Positions 25,337 to 33,122 of a stretch of 46,078 nt of DNA are shown here, piece by piece (the stretch's first letter is position 1; every line of letters starts with the position of its first letter). Under the pieces are notes generated by a model. It worked only from the letters and a program-made list of their open reading frames with translations, was not told the DNA's origin and ran no database searches. The stretch is taken from the IMG/VR virus record IMGVR_UViG_3300036901_000105, positions 1-46,078 of that record; one strand, given 5' to 3'. Source of the DNA: a virus. The translations under genes were made by a program, and so were the position numbers.

Positions 25337-27733
25337 ATGACATACGTTACTAAAAGAGATGGTTCGAAAGAAGAACTGAATTTAGACAAAATGCATAAAG
25401 TTGTTTTCTGGGCCACGGAAGGTCTGACTGGCGTAAGCGCCAGCGAGGTCGAGATCAGTAGTCAGATACAATTTTATAATAACATCAAAACCAAAGACAT
25501 TCAGGAGACGCTGATCAAGGCGGCTGCCGATCTGATCTGCGAGGACACCCCCAATTATCAGTACGTGGCCGGAAGAATGGTCAACTATCTGCTGCGCAAG
25601 GAAGTCTACAAGAGATTCCAGCCAACCCGTTTGTACGATCTGATCAAGGAAAACATCAGTCTTGGGTTCTATGACACCAAGCTGCTGACCGAATACAGCG
25701 AAGAAGAATGGGATGAAATCAACGGTTTCGTCAATCACGAACGCGACATGTCGCTCACCTACGCCGCCATGGAACAGATGCGCGGCAAATATCTGGTGCA
25801 GAACCGAGTGACCGGTCAAATACTGGAAACCCCACAAGTGCTCTATATCCTCGTCGCCGCCAGCTTGTTTTCACGAGAACCAAAATCCACCAGAATGAGG
25901 TGGGTACACGACTATTACGAGGCGATCTCCCGACATGAAATCAGTCTGCCGACCCCCATCATGGCCGGAGTGCGTACACCCACCCGGCAGTTTTCCTCCT
26001 GCACGTTGATCGAGTGCGGCGATTCGCTGGAAAGCATCACGGCGACGACCTCGGCCATCGTCAAATACGTCTCCCAGCGGGCTGGCATCGGCATAGGAGC
26101 CGGTAGTATCCGCGCCCTCGGCTCACCAGTACGAAACGGTGATACCAGCCACACGGGTGTCACACCGTTCTTTAAATTGTTCCAGGCGGCGGTGAACAGT
26201 TGCAATCAGGGCGGTGTCCGCAAGGGCAGCGCGAGTCTTTTTGTGCCTTTTTATCACCTTGAAATCGAGACCATTTTAGTACTGAAGAACAATAAGGGCG
26301 TGGAAGACAACCGTGTGCGTCACATGGATTATGGCGTGCAGTTCAACAAGTTGTTCTATGAACGCGTGCTGTCCGGTGGCGACATCACCTTGTTCTCGCC
26401 AAACGATGTGGTGGAGATGAGCGAGGCGTTCTTCGCGGATTATGATCGGTTCAAGGAACTGTACGAGACCGCAGAACGAAACACGCGCATCCGCAAGAAG
26501 AGGCTCAAGGCCATCGATCTGTTCTCGATGTTCACGCAAGAGAGAAAGGATACCGGTCGAATCTATGTGATGAACGTCGATAACGCCAACATTCACTCAT
26601 CGTTTGATGAAAAAATCGCTCCCGTTCGAATGTCGAATCTCTGCGTTGAGATCGATTTGCCAACGACACCGATGGGAACAACAAAAACGGAAATTCACAG
26701 GGTTCCATTTGCTGATGCTCCTGCGTTCATGTTGGCAACAAACATCGCTGAAAAAACCATGCGGGTCATTGAGACTAACGACGAAGACATGACTATTGAA
26801 ACAACGGAGGATTTGAGTAGAATCGCACTTTGCACTCTCTCGGCGATAAACTGGGGCGTTATCAGGTCACCGGCTGATTTCGAGCGCATCGGCAGACTAG
26901 CGGTGCGTGCCCTGGATAATCTGTTGGATTATCAGGAATACCCGATCTACGCGGCGCGCAAACACACCGAGGAATATCGTCCACTCGGTATCGGTATCAT
27001 CAATTTCGCGTATTTCCTCGCCAAGAACGGGGTCAAGTACTCGGATGGTTCAGCCATTGAACTGGTGGATGAATGGGCGGAAGCCTGGTCGTACTCATTG
27101 ATCAAGGCATCGGTGGAACTAGCGAAAGAAAGAGGTCCGTGCAAGCTGAGCCAGAATACAAAATATGCCAAAGGCATCCTGCCCGTCGACACCAGGAAGA
27201 TCAGCATCGATGAACTGGTGCCGCACGAGGAACGCATGGACTGGGAAACTGTTCGTGCTGATCTGAAAGTCTATGGTATTCGCAACTCCACACTTATGGC
27301 GCTAATGCCGGGTGAGACCTCAGCGCAGATTTGCAATGGGACGAACGGGATTGAACCACCACGTGCTTATGTGTCCATCAAACAATCTAAGCACGGTGTG
27401 CTGAAACAGGTGGTGCCTGAGTTCCGCAGACTCAAGAACCGTTATGAACTGTTGTGGGATCAGAAATCACCCGAAGGATACTTGCATTTGTGCGCTATCC
27501 TCCAAAAGTACATTGACATGGGAATTTCCGTCAATACATCATACAATCCGAGATTTTACTCAGGTGGAAGCATTCCCATGAGTGAACTGATGAAGCATTT
27601 GTTGATCTCGTATAAATTTGGTCTCAAGCAACTGTATTATTGCAACACTAATGACCAAGCTGGAGAGGTCAACATCGATACCCTTAGTCATTCAGATGAC
27701 GAATCTGAAGACTGTGACGCTTGTAAGATTTAA
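25337..27733 (+). CDS. nrdA: Ribonucleoside-diphosphate reductase, class Ia large subunit
   Basis: 798 residues. Reduces ribonucleotides to deoxyribonucleotides with NrdB. The N-terminal ATP-cone-like region (~1-90) is followed by the catalytic barrel: C222 (RQFSSCTL), N434, C436 and E438 (SNLCVEID), C499 (ALCTLSAINWG), the radical-transfer tyrosine pair in LKQLYYCNT, and the C-terminal redox pair C793/C796 (DCDACKI). Odd: 63 residues separate C436 from C499, where E. coli NrdA has 23, so there is a ~40-residue insertion in the active-site region. GGAAAT precedes the ATG. It forms an operon with nrdB, an HNH gene and glutaredoxin. Confidence 0.96.
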   Translation: MTYVTKRDGSKEELNLDKMHKVVFWATEGLTGVSASEVEISSQIQFYNNIKTKDIQETLIKAAADLICEDTPNYQYVAGRMVNYLLRKEVYKRFQPTRLYDLIKENISLGFYDTKLLTEYSEEEWDEINGFVNHERDMSLTYAAMEQMRGKYLVQNRVTGQILETPQVLYILVAASLFSREPKSTRMRWVHDYYEAISRHEISLPTPIMAGVRTPTRQFSSCTLIECGDSLESITATTSAIVKYVSQRAGIGIGAGSIRALGSPVRNGDTSHTGVTPFFKLFQAAVNSCNQGGVRKGSASLFVPFYHLEIETILVLKNNKGVEDNRVRHMDYGVQFNKLFYERVLSGGDITLFSPNDVVEMSEAFFADYDRFKELYETAERNTRIRKKRLKAIDLFSMFTQERKDTGRIYVMNVDNANIHSSFDEKIAPVRMSNLCVEIDLPTTPMGTTKTEIHRVPFADAPAFMLATNIAEKTMRVIETNDEDMTIETTEDLSRIALCTLSAINWGVIRSPADFERIGRLAVRALDNLLDYQEYPIYAARKHTEEYRPLGIGIINFAYFLAKNGVKYSDGSAIELVDEWAEAWSYSLIKASVELAKERGPCKLSQNTKYAKGILPVDTRKISIDELVPHEERMDWETVRADLKVYGIRNSTLMALMPGETSAQICNGTNGIEPPRAYVSIKQSKHGVLKQVVPEFRRLKNRYELLWDQKSPEGYLHLCAILQKYIDMGISVNTSYNPRFYSGGSIPMSELMKHLLISYKFGLKQLYYCNTNDQAGEVNIDTLSHSDDESEDCDACKI

Positions 27734-27744
27734 GAGTTAACAAA

Positions 27745-28878
27745 ATGACGCACAGTGTATTCGACTCGGCCAATCGCTCCGATCATATGCAATCCCTCGC
27801 ATTTTTTGATCCAAATGGTGGAGTGACCATACAGCGGTACGACATGATGAAGTATCGTCAGTTTGACAAGTTGACCAAGAGCCAGCGCGGCTTCTTCTGG
27901 CAACCAGAAGAAGTCGATCTTGTCAAGGACTCAACTGATTTCAAGACGTTGACCGAGTTTGAAAAGCACATTTTCACGGCAAACTTGAAACGACAAATTC
28001 TGCTTGATTCCGTTCAGGGGCGTGCCCCGGCGATAGCTTTTCTCCCCATCGCGAGCTTACCGGAGATCGAAGCGTGGATAACGGCATGGACGTTTAGTGA
28101 AATGATTCATTCGACCTCATACACGCACATTATTCGTAACATCTACACTGATCCATCTAAAATCTTCGATGAAATTGGAGATATCAAGGAGATTGCTGAT
28201 TGTGCCAACGACATTTCTGTCCATTATGACAGATTGATCGAGTTATCGGGGTGGTATAGATTGCTTGGAGAGGGAACACACACTGTCAATGGAAATACAC
28301 TTGTTGTCGATCTGTATCAGATAAAGAAGGCCCTATGGCTGGCGATCAACAGTGTCAATATCCTTGAAGGTGTAAGGTTTTATGTCTCTTTTAGTTGCAG
28401 TTTTTCTTTCGCAGAGCTTAAGAGGATGGAAGGAAACGCCAAGATCATCAAGTTCATCTGCCGAGATGAGAATCTACATCTGGCAAGCACACAACTTCTT
28501 CTAAAACTCTTACTAAAGGATGATCCTGATTTTGTTGAGATCGCCAAAGAAACAAGAGACGCATGCATTCTGATGTTCCGAGATGCCGCCGAACAAGAAA
28601 AAACCTGGGCGCATTATCTCTTCAAGGATGGATCGATGATAGGATTGAATGATCAGTTGTTGTGTGAGTATGTTGACTGGATTGTCAATAAGAGGATGGT
28701 TTCTATCGGACTACCGACAATTTACAAAACTTCTTCAAATCCTTTGCCTTGGACACAGAAATGGATCGCTGGAGGTGAAGTACAAGTTGCACCACAAGAA
28801 TCAGAAATAGCGAGTTATATTTCTGGTTCAGTGACACAAGACATCTCTGATGATACGTTCAAAGGGATGTCTCTTTGA
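27745..28878 (+). CDS. nrdB: Ribonucleoside-diphosphate reductase, class Ia small subunit
   Basis: 377 residues, close to the E. coli NrdB length of 376. It holds the diiron-tyrosyl radical: D88, E119 and H122 (SEMIHSTSY), radical Y126, E209 (NILEGVRF), and E242 and H245 (RDENLHLAS). All six ligands and the tyrosine are present, so it should be active. The C-terminal tail (DDTFKGMSL) would dock to NrdA. Twelve bases follow nrdA. Base composition is clearly more A+T-rich than most of the window, a feature shared with the end of nrdA and the HNH gene downstream. Confidence 0.96.
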   Translation: MTHSVFDSANRSDHMQSLAFFDPNGGVTIQRYDMMKYRQFDKLTKSQRGFFWQPEEVDLVKDSTDFKTLTEFEKHIFTANLKRQILLDSVQGRAPAIAFLPIASLPEIEAWITAWTFSEMIHSTSYTHIIRNIYTDPSKIFDEIGDIKEIADCANDISVHYDRLIELSGWYRLLGEGTHTVNGNTLVVDLYQIKKALWLAINSVNILEGVRFYVSFSCSFSFAELKRMEGNAKIIKFICRDENLHLASTQLLLKLLLKDDPDFVEIAKETRDACILMFRDAAEQEKTWAHYLFKDGSMIGLNDQLLCEYVDWIVNKRMVSIGLPTIYKTSSNPLPWTQKWIAGGEVQVAPQESEIASYISGSVTQDISDDTFKGMSL

Positions 28879-29867
28879 ATTATCGTAAGTTTTACAAGAG
28901 TGTGCATGGAGCGATCCCAGTTGATGAACATGGCAGAACGTACGACATTCATCATGTGGACGGTGACCGGTCTAATAACTCGATAGACAATCTGGTAGCT
29001 TTGTCGATTAGTGATCACCTGGATGTTCATCTTAAGCAGGGGGATTTTCAGGCCGTTCATGCAATGCTGATGCGTGTAGAACATACTTCGGAAGAAATTT
29101 CGAGGTTCGCTTCTGCTGCTCAACATCGAAGAGTGCAGGAAGGCACGCATCATTGGCAGATGCCTGCACATGCTGAACGTGTTCGCCAGTCAAATATAAC
29201 CAACTTAGAGGCTGGTACTCATTTATTTCAGAATCCTCTCATACGGATGAAAACCAATGAGGCCAACCTGCGAAGAATAGCAGACGGCACGCATCCTTTT
29301 AAAAACGGGGTTGGTCCGGAAAATAGCAGACAACGTGTATCTGAGGGAGTTCATCATTTTCAAGATCAGATTGTCCAGACTTCGAATAGTGCAAAAACTC
29401 ACGTCAAAAATGACATTCGTGTTCAGAGGATTTCTGTCTACTCGAAGGAAAGTGTCCTTTTCCGTAGCCTCAGCGAAGCCATCGTACTGACTCCTAACGC
29501 CACTAGAAGGTTCATCGAATCTTCTGTAAGACGTGAACTGCCTTATCTTGGGTATAGATGGTTCATCCTCGGCAAAGGTATGACAGCACCATCCAACCTT
29601 GTTCCGATTGACGATGTTGACCTTTTAGATATGAACAGATATAATCGTCTGGGTCGGAAGATTGTCATCAAATCAACAAAATCGACAAAAACATGGGAAA
29701 TAACTTTTCCAGACGGCCACGTGGAGATAGCACAGGGACATCGAACCGATGTGTGCGAGCAGTACAATCTGTCCTACTCTGCCGTTAAGGACTGTAAGGG
29801 AAACACGATAACAAAAGGCCCTTCTAAGGGTTTTCGAGTTCGCATTCAAAAGGACATAAAATTGTGA
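28875..29867 (+). CDS. HNH homing endonuclease after nrdB
   Basis: 330 residues with a TTG start overlapping the nrdB stop. An HNH core is at the N-terminus (IHHVDGDRSNNSIDNLVALS, residues ~25-44, then HLDVH). Four copies of a short G-T-H-x-F-like element follow (EGTHHWQMP, AGTHLFQNP, DGTHPFKNG, EGVHHFQDQ), which look like modular DNA-binding repeats, and then two helix-turn-helix or NUMOD-like parts (SLSEAIVLTPNATRRFI, VCEQYNLSYSAVKDCKGN). Homing endonucleases repeatedly settle beside or inside phage nrd genes (for example mobE in T4-like phages). It is likely selfish and probably targets nrd sequence. Confidence 0.85.
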   Translation: MNYRKFYKSVHGAIPVDEHGRTYDIHHVDGDRSNNSIDNLVALSISDHLDVHLKQGDFQAVHAMLMRVEHTSEEISRFASAAQHRRVQEGTHHWQMPAHAERVRQSNITNLEAGTHLFQNPLIRMKTNEANLRRIADGTHPFKNGVGPENSRQRVSEGVHHFQDQIVQTSNSAKTHVKNDIRVQRISVYSKESVLFRSLSEAIVLTPNATRRFIESSVRRELPYLGYRWFILGKGMTAPSNLVPIDDVDLLDMNRYNRLGRKIVIKSTKSTKTWEITFPDGHVEIAQGHRTDVCEQYNLSYSAVKDCKGNTITKGPSKGFRVRIQKDIKL

Positions 29868-30109
29868 TCGCATTATACACACAACCAGGTTGCATTCACT
29901 GTGACCACGCCAAAACGCATCTGAACTTGCTTGAGGTGGAATTTGAAGAGATCAATATTCATGAACACGCCGATGCCTTGCAATTCCTCAAGGACAATGG
30001 GCATACCACGGTGCCGCAACTTTATCGTGACACCCTGCTGCTCGCGCCTGGTGGTAATGTCAGAATTCAGGAACTCACCAAACAACAACTCAACGAATGG
30101 AGCCAGTGA
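29864..30109 (+). CDS. Glutaredoxin
   Basis: 81 residues, GTG start overlapping the HNH stop. Thioredoxin-fold redox protein with active site C10-x-x-C13 (GCIHCDHAK) and the cis-proline loop TTVPQLY. It reduces the NrdA disulphide using glutathione, as T4 NrdC does. Its place at the end of the nrd operon, split from nrdB only by the homing endonuclease, fits that role. Confidence 0.92.
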   Translation: MIALYTQPGCIHCDHAKTHLNLLEVEFEEINIHEHADALQFLKDNGHTTVPQLYRDTLLLAPGGNVRIQELTKQQLNEWSQ

Positions 30110-30459
30110 TGGTATTTAAGCGGACAGCGGTAGCACTTCTGTCTTTAGTGATGGTCAGTTCCTGCGGGTATTCGGGACGTGACGCTGAACTGGTCGGTCA
30201 GGTCAAGAAGGTTTCTCGGCTCACGAATCTGATTTGTTCTGACTACTATGCGGTTGATGTCAGCCTTGGTGTCGTACGTAACGGCACCGGCTCGATGTCA
30301 ACCCAGGATGTCTGGATACAAATCACCGATGAGAGCCAATTGCCGATGCTGCGTGACGCGGCTGAGAAGGGCCTGTTGATCAAGGCCAAATATGACGAAC
30401 GCCGATTTCCGATCTGCACCGAGCCATACATCATGACCGAGGCGAGCGTCACACAATGA
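30109..30459 (+). CDS. Small lipoprotein
   Basis: 116 residues from ATG 30109, overlapping the glutaredoxin stop. The signal peptide ends in a lipobox (LVMVSSCGYSG; lipidated Cys ~19). The mature part is a beta-rich domain of ~95 residues with two Cys (LICSDYYAV, FPICTEPY). Likely anchored to the inner or outer membrane facing the periplasm. Lysis, superinfection exclusion or receptor shielding are options; none is shown. Confidence 0.6.
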   Translation: MVFKRTAVALLSLVMVSSCGYSGRDAELVGQVKKVSRLTNLICSDYYAVDVSLGVVRNGTGSMSTQDVWIQITDESQLPMLRDAAEKGLLIKAKYDERRFPICTEPYIMTEASVTQ

Positions 30460-30617
30460 TCCCCGCATGGCCAGACCTCGAACCGGAACGGCTAGATGCC
30501 GCCAGGGAGCGCGTGGCTCTCGCATCGGCGGAGGCCGTGCAATTGGCGATGGATGTGCTCCACGACCGCGCCATCTGTCAGGCATTATGGGAAAGAACCG
30601 AAAAGGAACTGAGATGA
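30456..30617 (+). CDS. Small helical ORF (53 residues)
   Basis: A 53-residue ORF locked by ATGA overlaps on both sides (start on the lipoprotein stop, stop on the next start). Product begins MIPAWPDLEPERLDAARERV and is an acidic/basic amphipathic helix. Function unknown, but the double overlap makes it a likely gene. Confidence 0.5.
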   Translation: MIPAWPDLEPERLDAARERVALASAEAVQLAMDVLHDRAICQALWERTEKELR

Positions 30618-30916
30618 AAATTTGCCAGGACCATTGGGACATGCTACGCGCTCAGATTGAGAATCTCGGACTCATGCATCTGGTCGCGGGCAATGAAGCG
30701 GAATTGATGGAAATCATCCGAGGCGATGGTTTTGAGCCATTGTGGATGGCCAATAATCTGATCTGGCAGAATGCTCTCGAATCCGGCATCGATGAAACCG
30801 ACCGGAGATTTTGTCCCTTGTGTGAATCTGACAGTGCTGATCAGTGGATTCAAGGCGCGACCACGGATGTCCTGAACGAAGCCAGAAGACGAAACTTGGT
30901 GCCACAGATTCAGTAA
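30614..30916 (+). CDS. Unknown protein with possible zinc site
   Basis: 100 residues from ATG 30614 (an earlier in-frame start would swallow the 53-residue gene). Possible metal ligands are C4 and H7 (KICQDHWD) and the pair in RFCPLCESD (~68-71). The C-terminus ATTDVLNEARRRNLVPQ is helical. The layout, with an N-terminal C-x-x-H and a later CPLC, recalls a small conserved phage/proteobacterial family of unknown role. Confidence 0.6.
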   Translation: MKICQDHWDMLRAQIENLGLMHLVAGNEAELMEIIRGDGFEPLWMANNLIWQNALESGIDETDRRFCPLCESDSADQWIQGATTDVLNEARRRNLVPQIQ

Positions 30917-30972
30917 TATTAAAATCTGGACATAATATCAAAAATAATCCAAAAGTTCGGTGGATAACCCTG

Positions 30973-31000
30973 TTGACGAAACTCACTTTTGTCATATATT
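30973..31000 (+). promoter_or_regulatory. Sigma70-type promoter
   Basis: TTGACG (30973-30978), a 16-base spacer, TATATT (30995-31000), 41 bases before the gene at 31042. A good match to a host housekeeping promoter, suggesting early expression. Confidence 0.65.
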
Positions 31001-31041
31001 CCGATTATGACTGAACCATAACAAGCGGAAAGGTTACAGCG

Positions 31042-31248
31042 ATGGCAAAAGTTTATGAATTAGTCGTTAAGCAACGAAAGGCGGACGGCAATTGGACCGT
31101 CGCACGCCCGAAGTCGAAAAAGCCCAGTGCGGTGCGCGAAACGCGAATGGAGGCACTCGCCCGCGCCAGGGAATTGGCGCATGATGGCAGCCTCATTTTT
31201 TTCCGCACCAGTACCGGCAGCCTGCGCCAGCACCATTTTCGTCCATAG
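31042..31248 (+). CDS. DUF2188-like small protein
   Basis: 68 residues with a GGAAAGG site upstream. The pattern (NWTVARPKSKKPSAVRET, then EALARARELAHDGS and a final basic strand RQHHFRP) resembles DUF2188, a ~60-70-residue beta-alpha-beta domain with a W-x-V strand and an EA-x(2)-AR-x-LA helix, common in phages and bacteria and of unknown function. A single-gene unit with its own early-type promoter. Confidence 0.6.
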   Translation: MAKVYELVVKQRKADGNWTVARPKSKKPSAVRETRMEALARARELAHDGSLIFFRTSTGSLRQHHFRP

Positions 31249-31249
31249 G

Positions 31250-31801
31250 TCAATTCGGGCGAAAAATCGTGAAGAGACTACTCGCTTGTGGCATCGAATG
31301 TTGATTCGATGCCATTTGCGTATATGGGACATCACCGACCGTTTTGTTGCGACCATCGCGTAGCAATGTCATGTATTCCAGCCGGGACATGTCGCCATGG
31401 CGTTCAGAGCGAGCCATCAGTGCTGGGTCGATGACCTCCGAGTAGACCGTATCAAGCCAAACGCCGCCCTTGCCATCGAGCCAGACATACTGGCCGGTGC
31501 GGATTTCGAGCAGGGTCTGGCGCTTGCCGATCTTGATGTAGGTGGTGTCGCCGAGCCATCGTCGGGTCTGGCCGATGGGATCGGCGACCACGGATGTGAC
31601 GATGTATTGCTCGATGTCGAGCGCCATTTGCGCCTGAGCGGCTTTGCCCTTCAATTCGAGCAACGCGGCGCGTATCCAGGGGAGCTTCTTAAGAGCACGA
31701 ATGTCGGATTCCGTGATGGAAGCAATGTTGGCGATGATCTGAGCCAGTTCTGGCGAGCGTTTCGCTTCATGCTTGAGTAGCGACTGACTGTCTCTGAACA
31801 T
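31250..31801 (-). CDS. Unknown protein
   Basis: 183 residues; mixed alpha/beta with a helical start (SPELAQIIANIASITESDIR) and a beta-rich later half (TTYIKIGKRQTLLEIRTG, VWLDGKGGVWLDTVYSEV). No motif is recognised. Last gene of a three-gene leftward unit whose stop is two bases from the stop of the convergent DUF2188-like gene. Confidence 0.55.
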   Translation of the reverse strand: MFRDSQSLLKHEAKRSPELAQIIANIASITESDIRALKKLPWIRAALLELKGKAAQAQMALDIEQYIVTSVVADPIGQTRRWLGDTTYIKIGKRQTLLEIRTGQYVWLDGKGGVWLDTVYSEVIDPALMARSERHGDMSRLEYMTLLRDGRNKTVGDVPYTQMASNQHSMPQASSLFTIFRPN

Positions 31802-31946
31802 TTTCTTCTTTTGCCTTGTCGTAATCCCGCTTCAGTATGATACAGGCGTCCTCCGAAGATAAAGCAAACAATGGTCTACCTGAATCATCATAGACAACCA
31901 CCGTCATCGTGCGTTGATCTTTTTGCTGCATCAATCCCAGCTTCAT
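31767..31946 (-). CDS. Small ORF (59 residues)
   Basis: 59 residues starting MKLGLMQQKDQRTMTVVVYD, followed by SGRPLFALSSEDACIIL: a beta hairpin plus helix pattern with natural codon use. It overlaps the start of the next leftward gene by 35 bases. A CTAAATA box lies 11 bases before its ATG. Function unknown. Confidence 0.5.
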   Translation of the reverse strand: MKLGLMQQKDQRTMTVVVYDDSGRPLFALSSEDACIILKRDYDKAKEENVQRQSVATQA

Positions 31947-31957
31947 GATTTTTTCCC

Positions 31958-31964
31958 TATTTAG
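31958..31964 (-). promoter_or_regulatory. Possible late-promoter-like box, leftward
   Basis: CTAAATA on the minus strand overlapping the stop codon of the 31961-32221 gene, 11 bases before the ATG at 31946. Could be coincidental because it includes a TAA stop. Confidence 0.35.
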
Positions 31965-32221
31965 TTGCGCAGCGGAATGGTCAGCGCACCGCTTAGTTTG
32001 TCACGCATGAATTGCTCATTGACTCGTTGCATGATGCGAGAGAATTCTGGTCTCTTCGATTTCGGAACCTCATAGGGAAACTTGATCACAGACGCCTGAT
32101 TGGTGTCGTCCTCGATGACGGTCACGAGCATCGGTATGCTCGCGTCGCATAAGGCACTCTCCATCAAACGACTCAGATGGTGCGCGGCAGTATAGGCTGC
32201 CATCTTGACTGGATCATCCAT
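31961..32221 (-). CDS. Unknown protein
   Basis: 86 residues. Helical start (MAAYTAAHHLSRLMESALC), a beta segment (PMLVTVIEDDTNQASVIKFP) and a basic helical end (EFSRIMQRVNEQFMRDKL). No family is recognised. Start at 32221; it is divergent from the neck-like gene at 32290. Confidence 0.5.
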   Translation of the reverse strand: MDDPVKMAAYTAAHHLSRLMESALCDASIPMLVTVIEDDTNQASVIKFPYEVPKSKRPEFSRIMQRVNEQFMRDKLSGALTIPLRN

Positions 32222-32261
32222 GTCAACATGATGCGGGCTTAAGGCGAATTGTCAACCCTCG

Positions 32262-32268
32262 ATAAATA
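32262..32268 (+). promoter_or_regulatory. Late-promoter-like box
   Basis: ATAAATA (in GATAAATA) 22 bases before the neck-like gene, no -35 element. Confidence 0.6.
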
Positions 32269-32289
32269 GGCTCACGAGAGGGTTTGATA

Positions 32290-33078
32290 ATGAGTGAGCC
32301 GGTAATAAGCGATCCACAGTTGGTACCACGCCAGAAGCTGATCAACGAAGTCCTGCGTCTACTGGGTGGTGGCAGCATGGTCGATCTTGAGCTTGATCCA
32401 GAAGATTTCGACCTCGCTTTCAACGTGGCGCTGGACGTGTACAGACAACGATCCGGTAATGCCATGGAAGAAGGCTTCGTGTTCCTCGACGTGCAACCAG
32501 ATGTCAATCAGTACCAACTGGATTCCAGCATTCAGGAAGTCAGGGAGATCAGTCGACGCACCATCGGTGGCACCGCAGGCGGCACGGCCATCGATCCATT
32601 TTCGTTGGCTTTTACCAACAATATTTACATGATCCAGAATCCTGGCGCGCTTGGTTCGACCGGTTCCGGAATTCTTGCGACTTATGATTTCGCCATGCAG
32701 TTTCAAATGCTGGCGGGTAGGATGTTTGGCATGTTTGTCAATTATCAGTACGATTCCGCGCTGCACATTCTGACCATCCATCGCAAATTCTCCGCCGTCG
32801 AAACGGTCGCTTTGCATGTCTACACGACCAGACCGGAAAATGTCCTGCTGGCCGATCCCTACGCGCGACCATGGTTGCGAAGCTATACCATCGCGATGTG
32901 CAAACAAATGCTCGGTGAGGCGCGGTCGATGTTCTCCACCATCGCTGGACCCCAGGGTGGTTTCACCATGAACGGTGAGGCGATGAAGACCGAGGCCAAG
33001 GAGATGATCGCCGACCTCGAAACCCAGTTGAAGGAATTCCTCGATCAGCATACCGGGATGCCTTTTTGTATAGGTTGA
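32290..33078 (+). CDS. Probable neck / head-completion protein (T4 gp13- or gp14-like)
   Basis: 262 residues from ATG 32290. The N-terminal pattern MVDLELDPEDFDLAFNVALD, YRQRSGNAMEEG, then an EVREISRRTIGGT turn, is typical of the phage head-tail connector family that includes cyanophage neck proteins: a helical start followed by a beta-rich domain and a helical tail (KTEAKEMIADLETQLKEFL). Such proteins close the filled head and bind the tail. Late-type promoter upstream fits. The choice between gp13 and gp14 needs alignment. The gene ends naturally and is followed by a mobile endonuclease. Confidence 0.55.
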   Translation: MSEPVISDPQLVPRQKLINEVLRLLGGGSMVDLELDPEDFDLAFNVALDVYRQRSGNAMEEGFVFLDVQPDVNQYQLDSSIQEVREISRRTIGGTAGGTAIDPFSLAFTNNIYMIQNPGALGSTGSGILATYDFAMQFQMLAGRMFGMFVNYQYDSALHILTIHRKFSAVETVALHVYTTRPENVLLADPYARPWLRSYTIAMCKQMLGEARSMFSTIAGPQGGFTMNGEAMKTEAKEMIADLETQLKEFLDQHTGMPFCIG

Positions 33079-33083
33079 GACTG

Positions 33084-33112
33084 TTGATTTTCAAGTAATG
33101 CTCATGTATAAT
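33084..33112 (+). promoter_or_regulatory. Strong sigma70 promoter before the tandem HNH gene
   Basis: TTGATT (33084-33089), a 17-base spacer and a perfect TATAAT (33107-33112). The predicted start of transcription is only a few bases from the ATG at 33123, so the message is nearly leaderless. Confidence 0.75.
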
Positions 33113-33122
33113 AGCCATATTG

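Noticed and set aside
26640-26860. Intein in nrdA
   Set aside because: The extra segment is about 40 residues with no splicing motifs (no N-terminal Cys/Ser block or HN-Cys junction).
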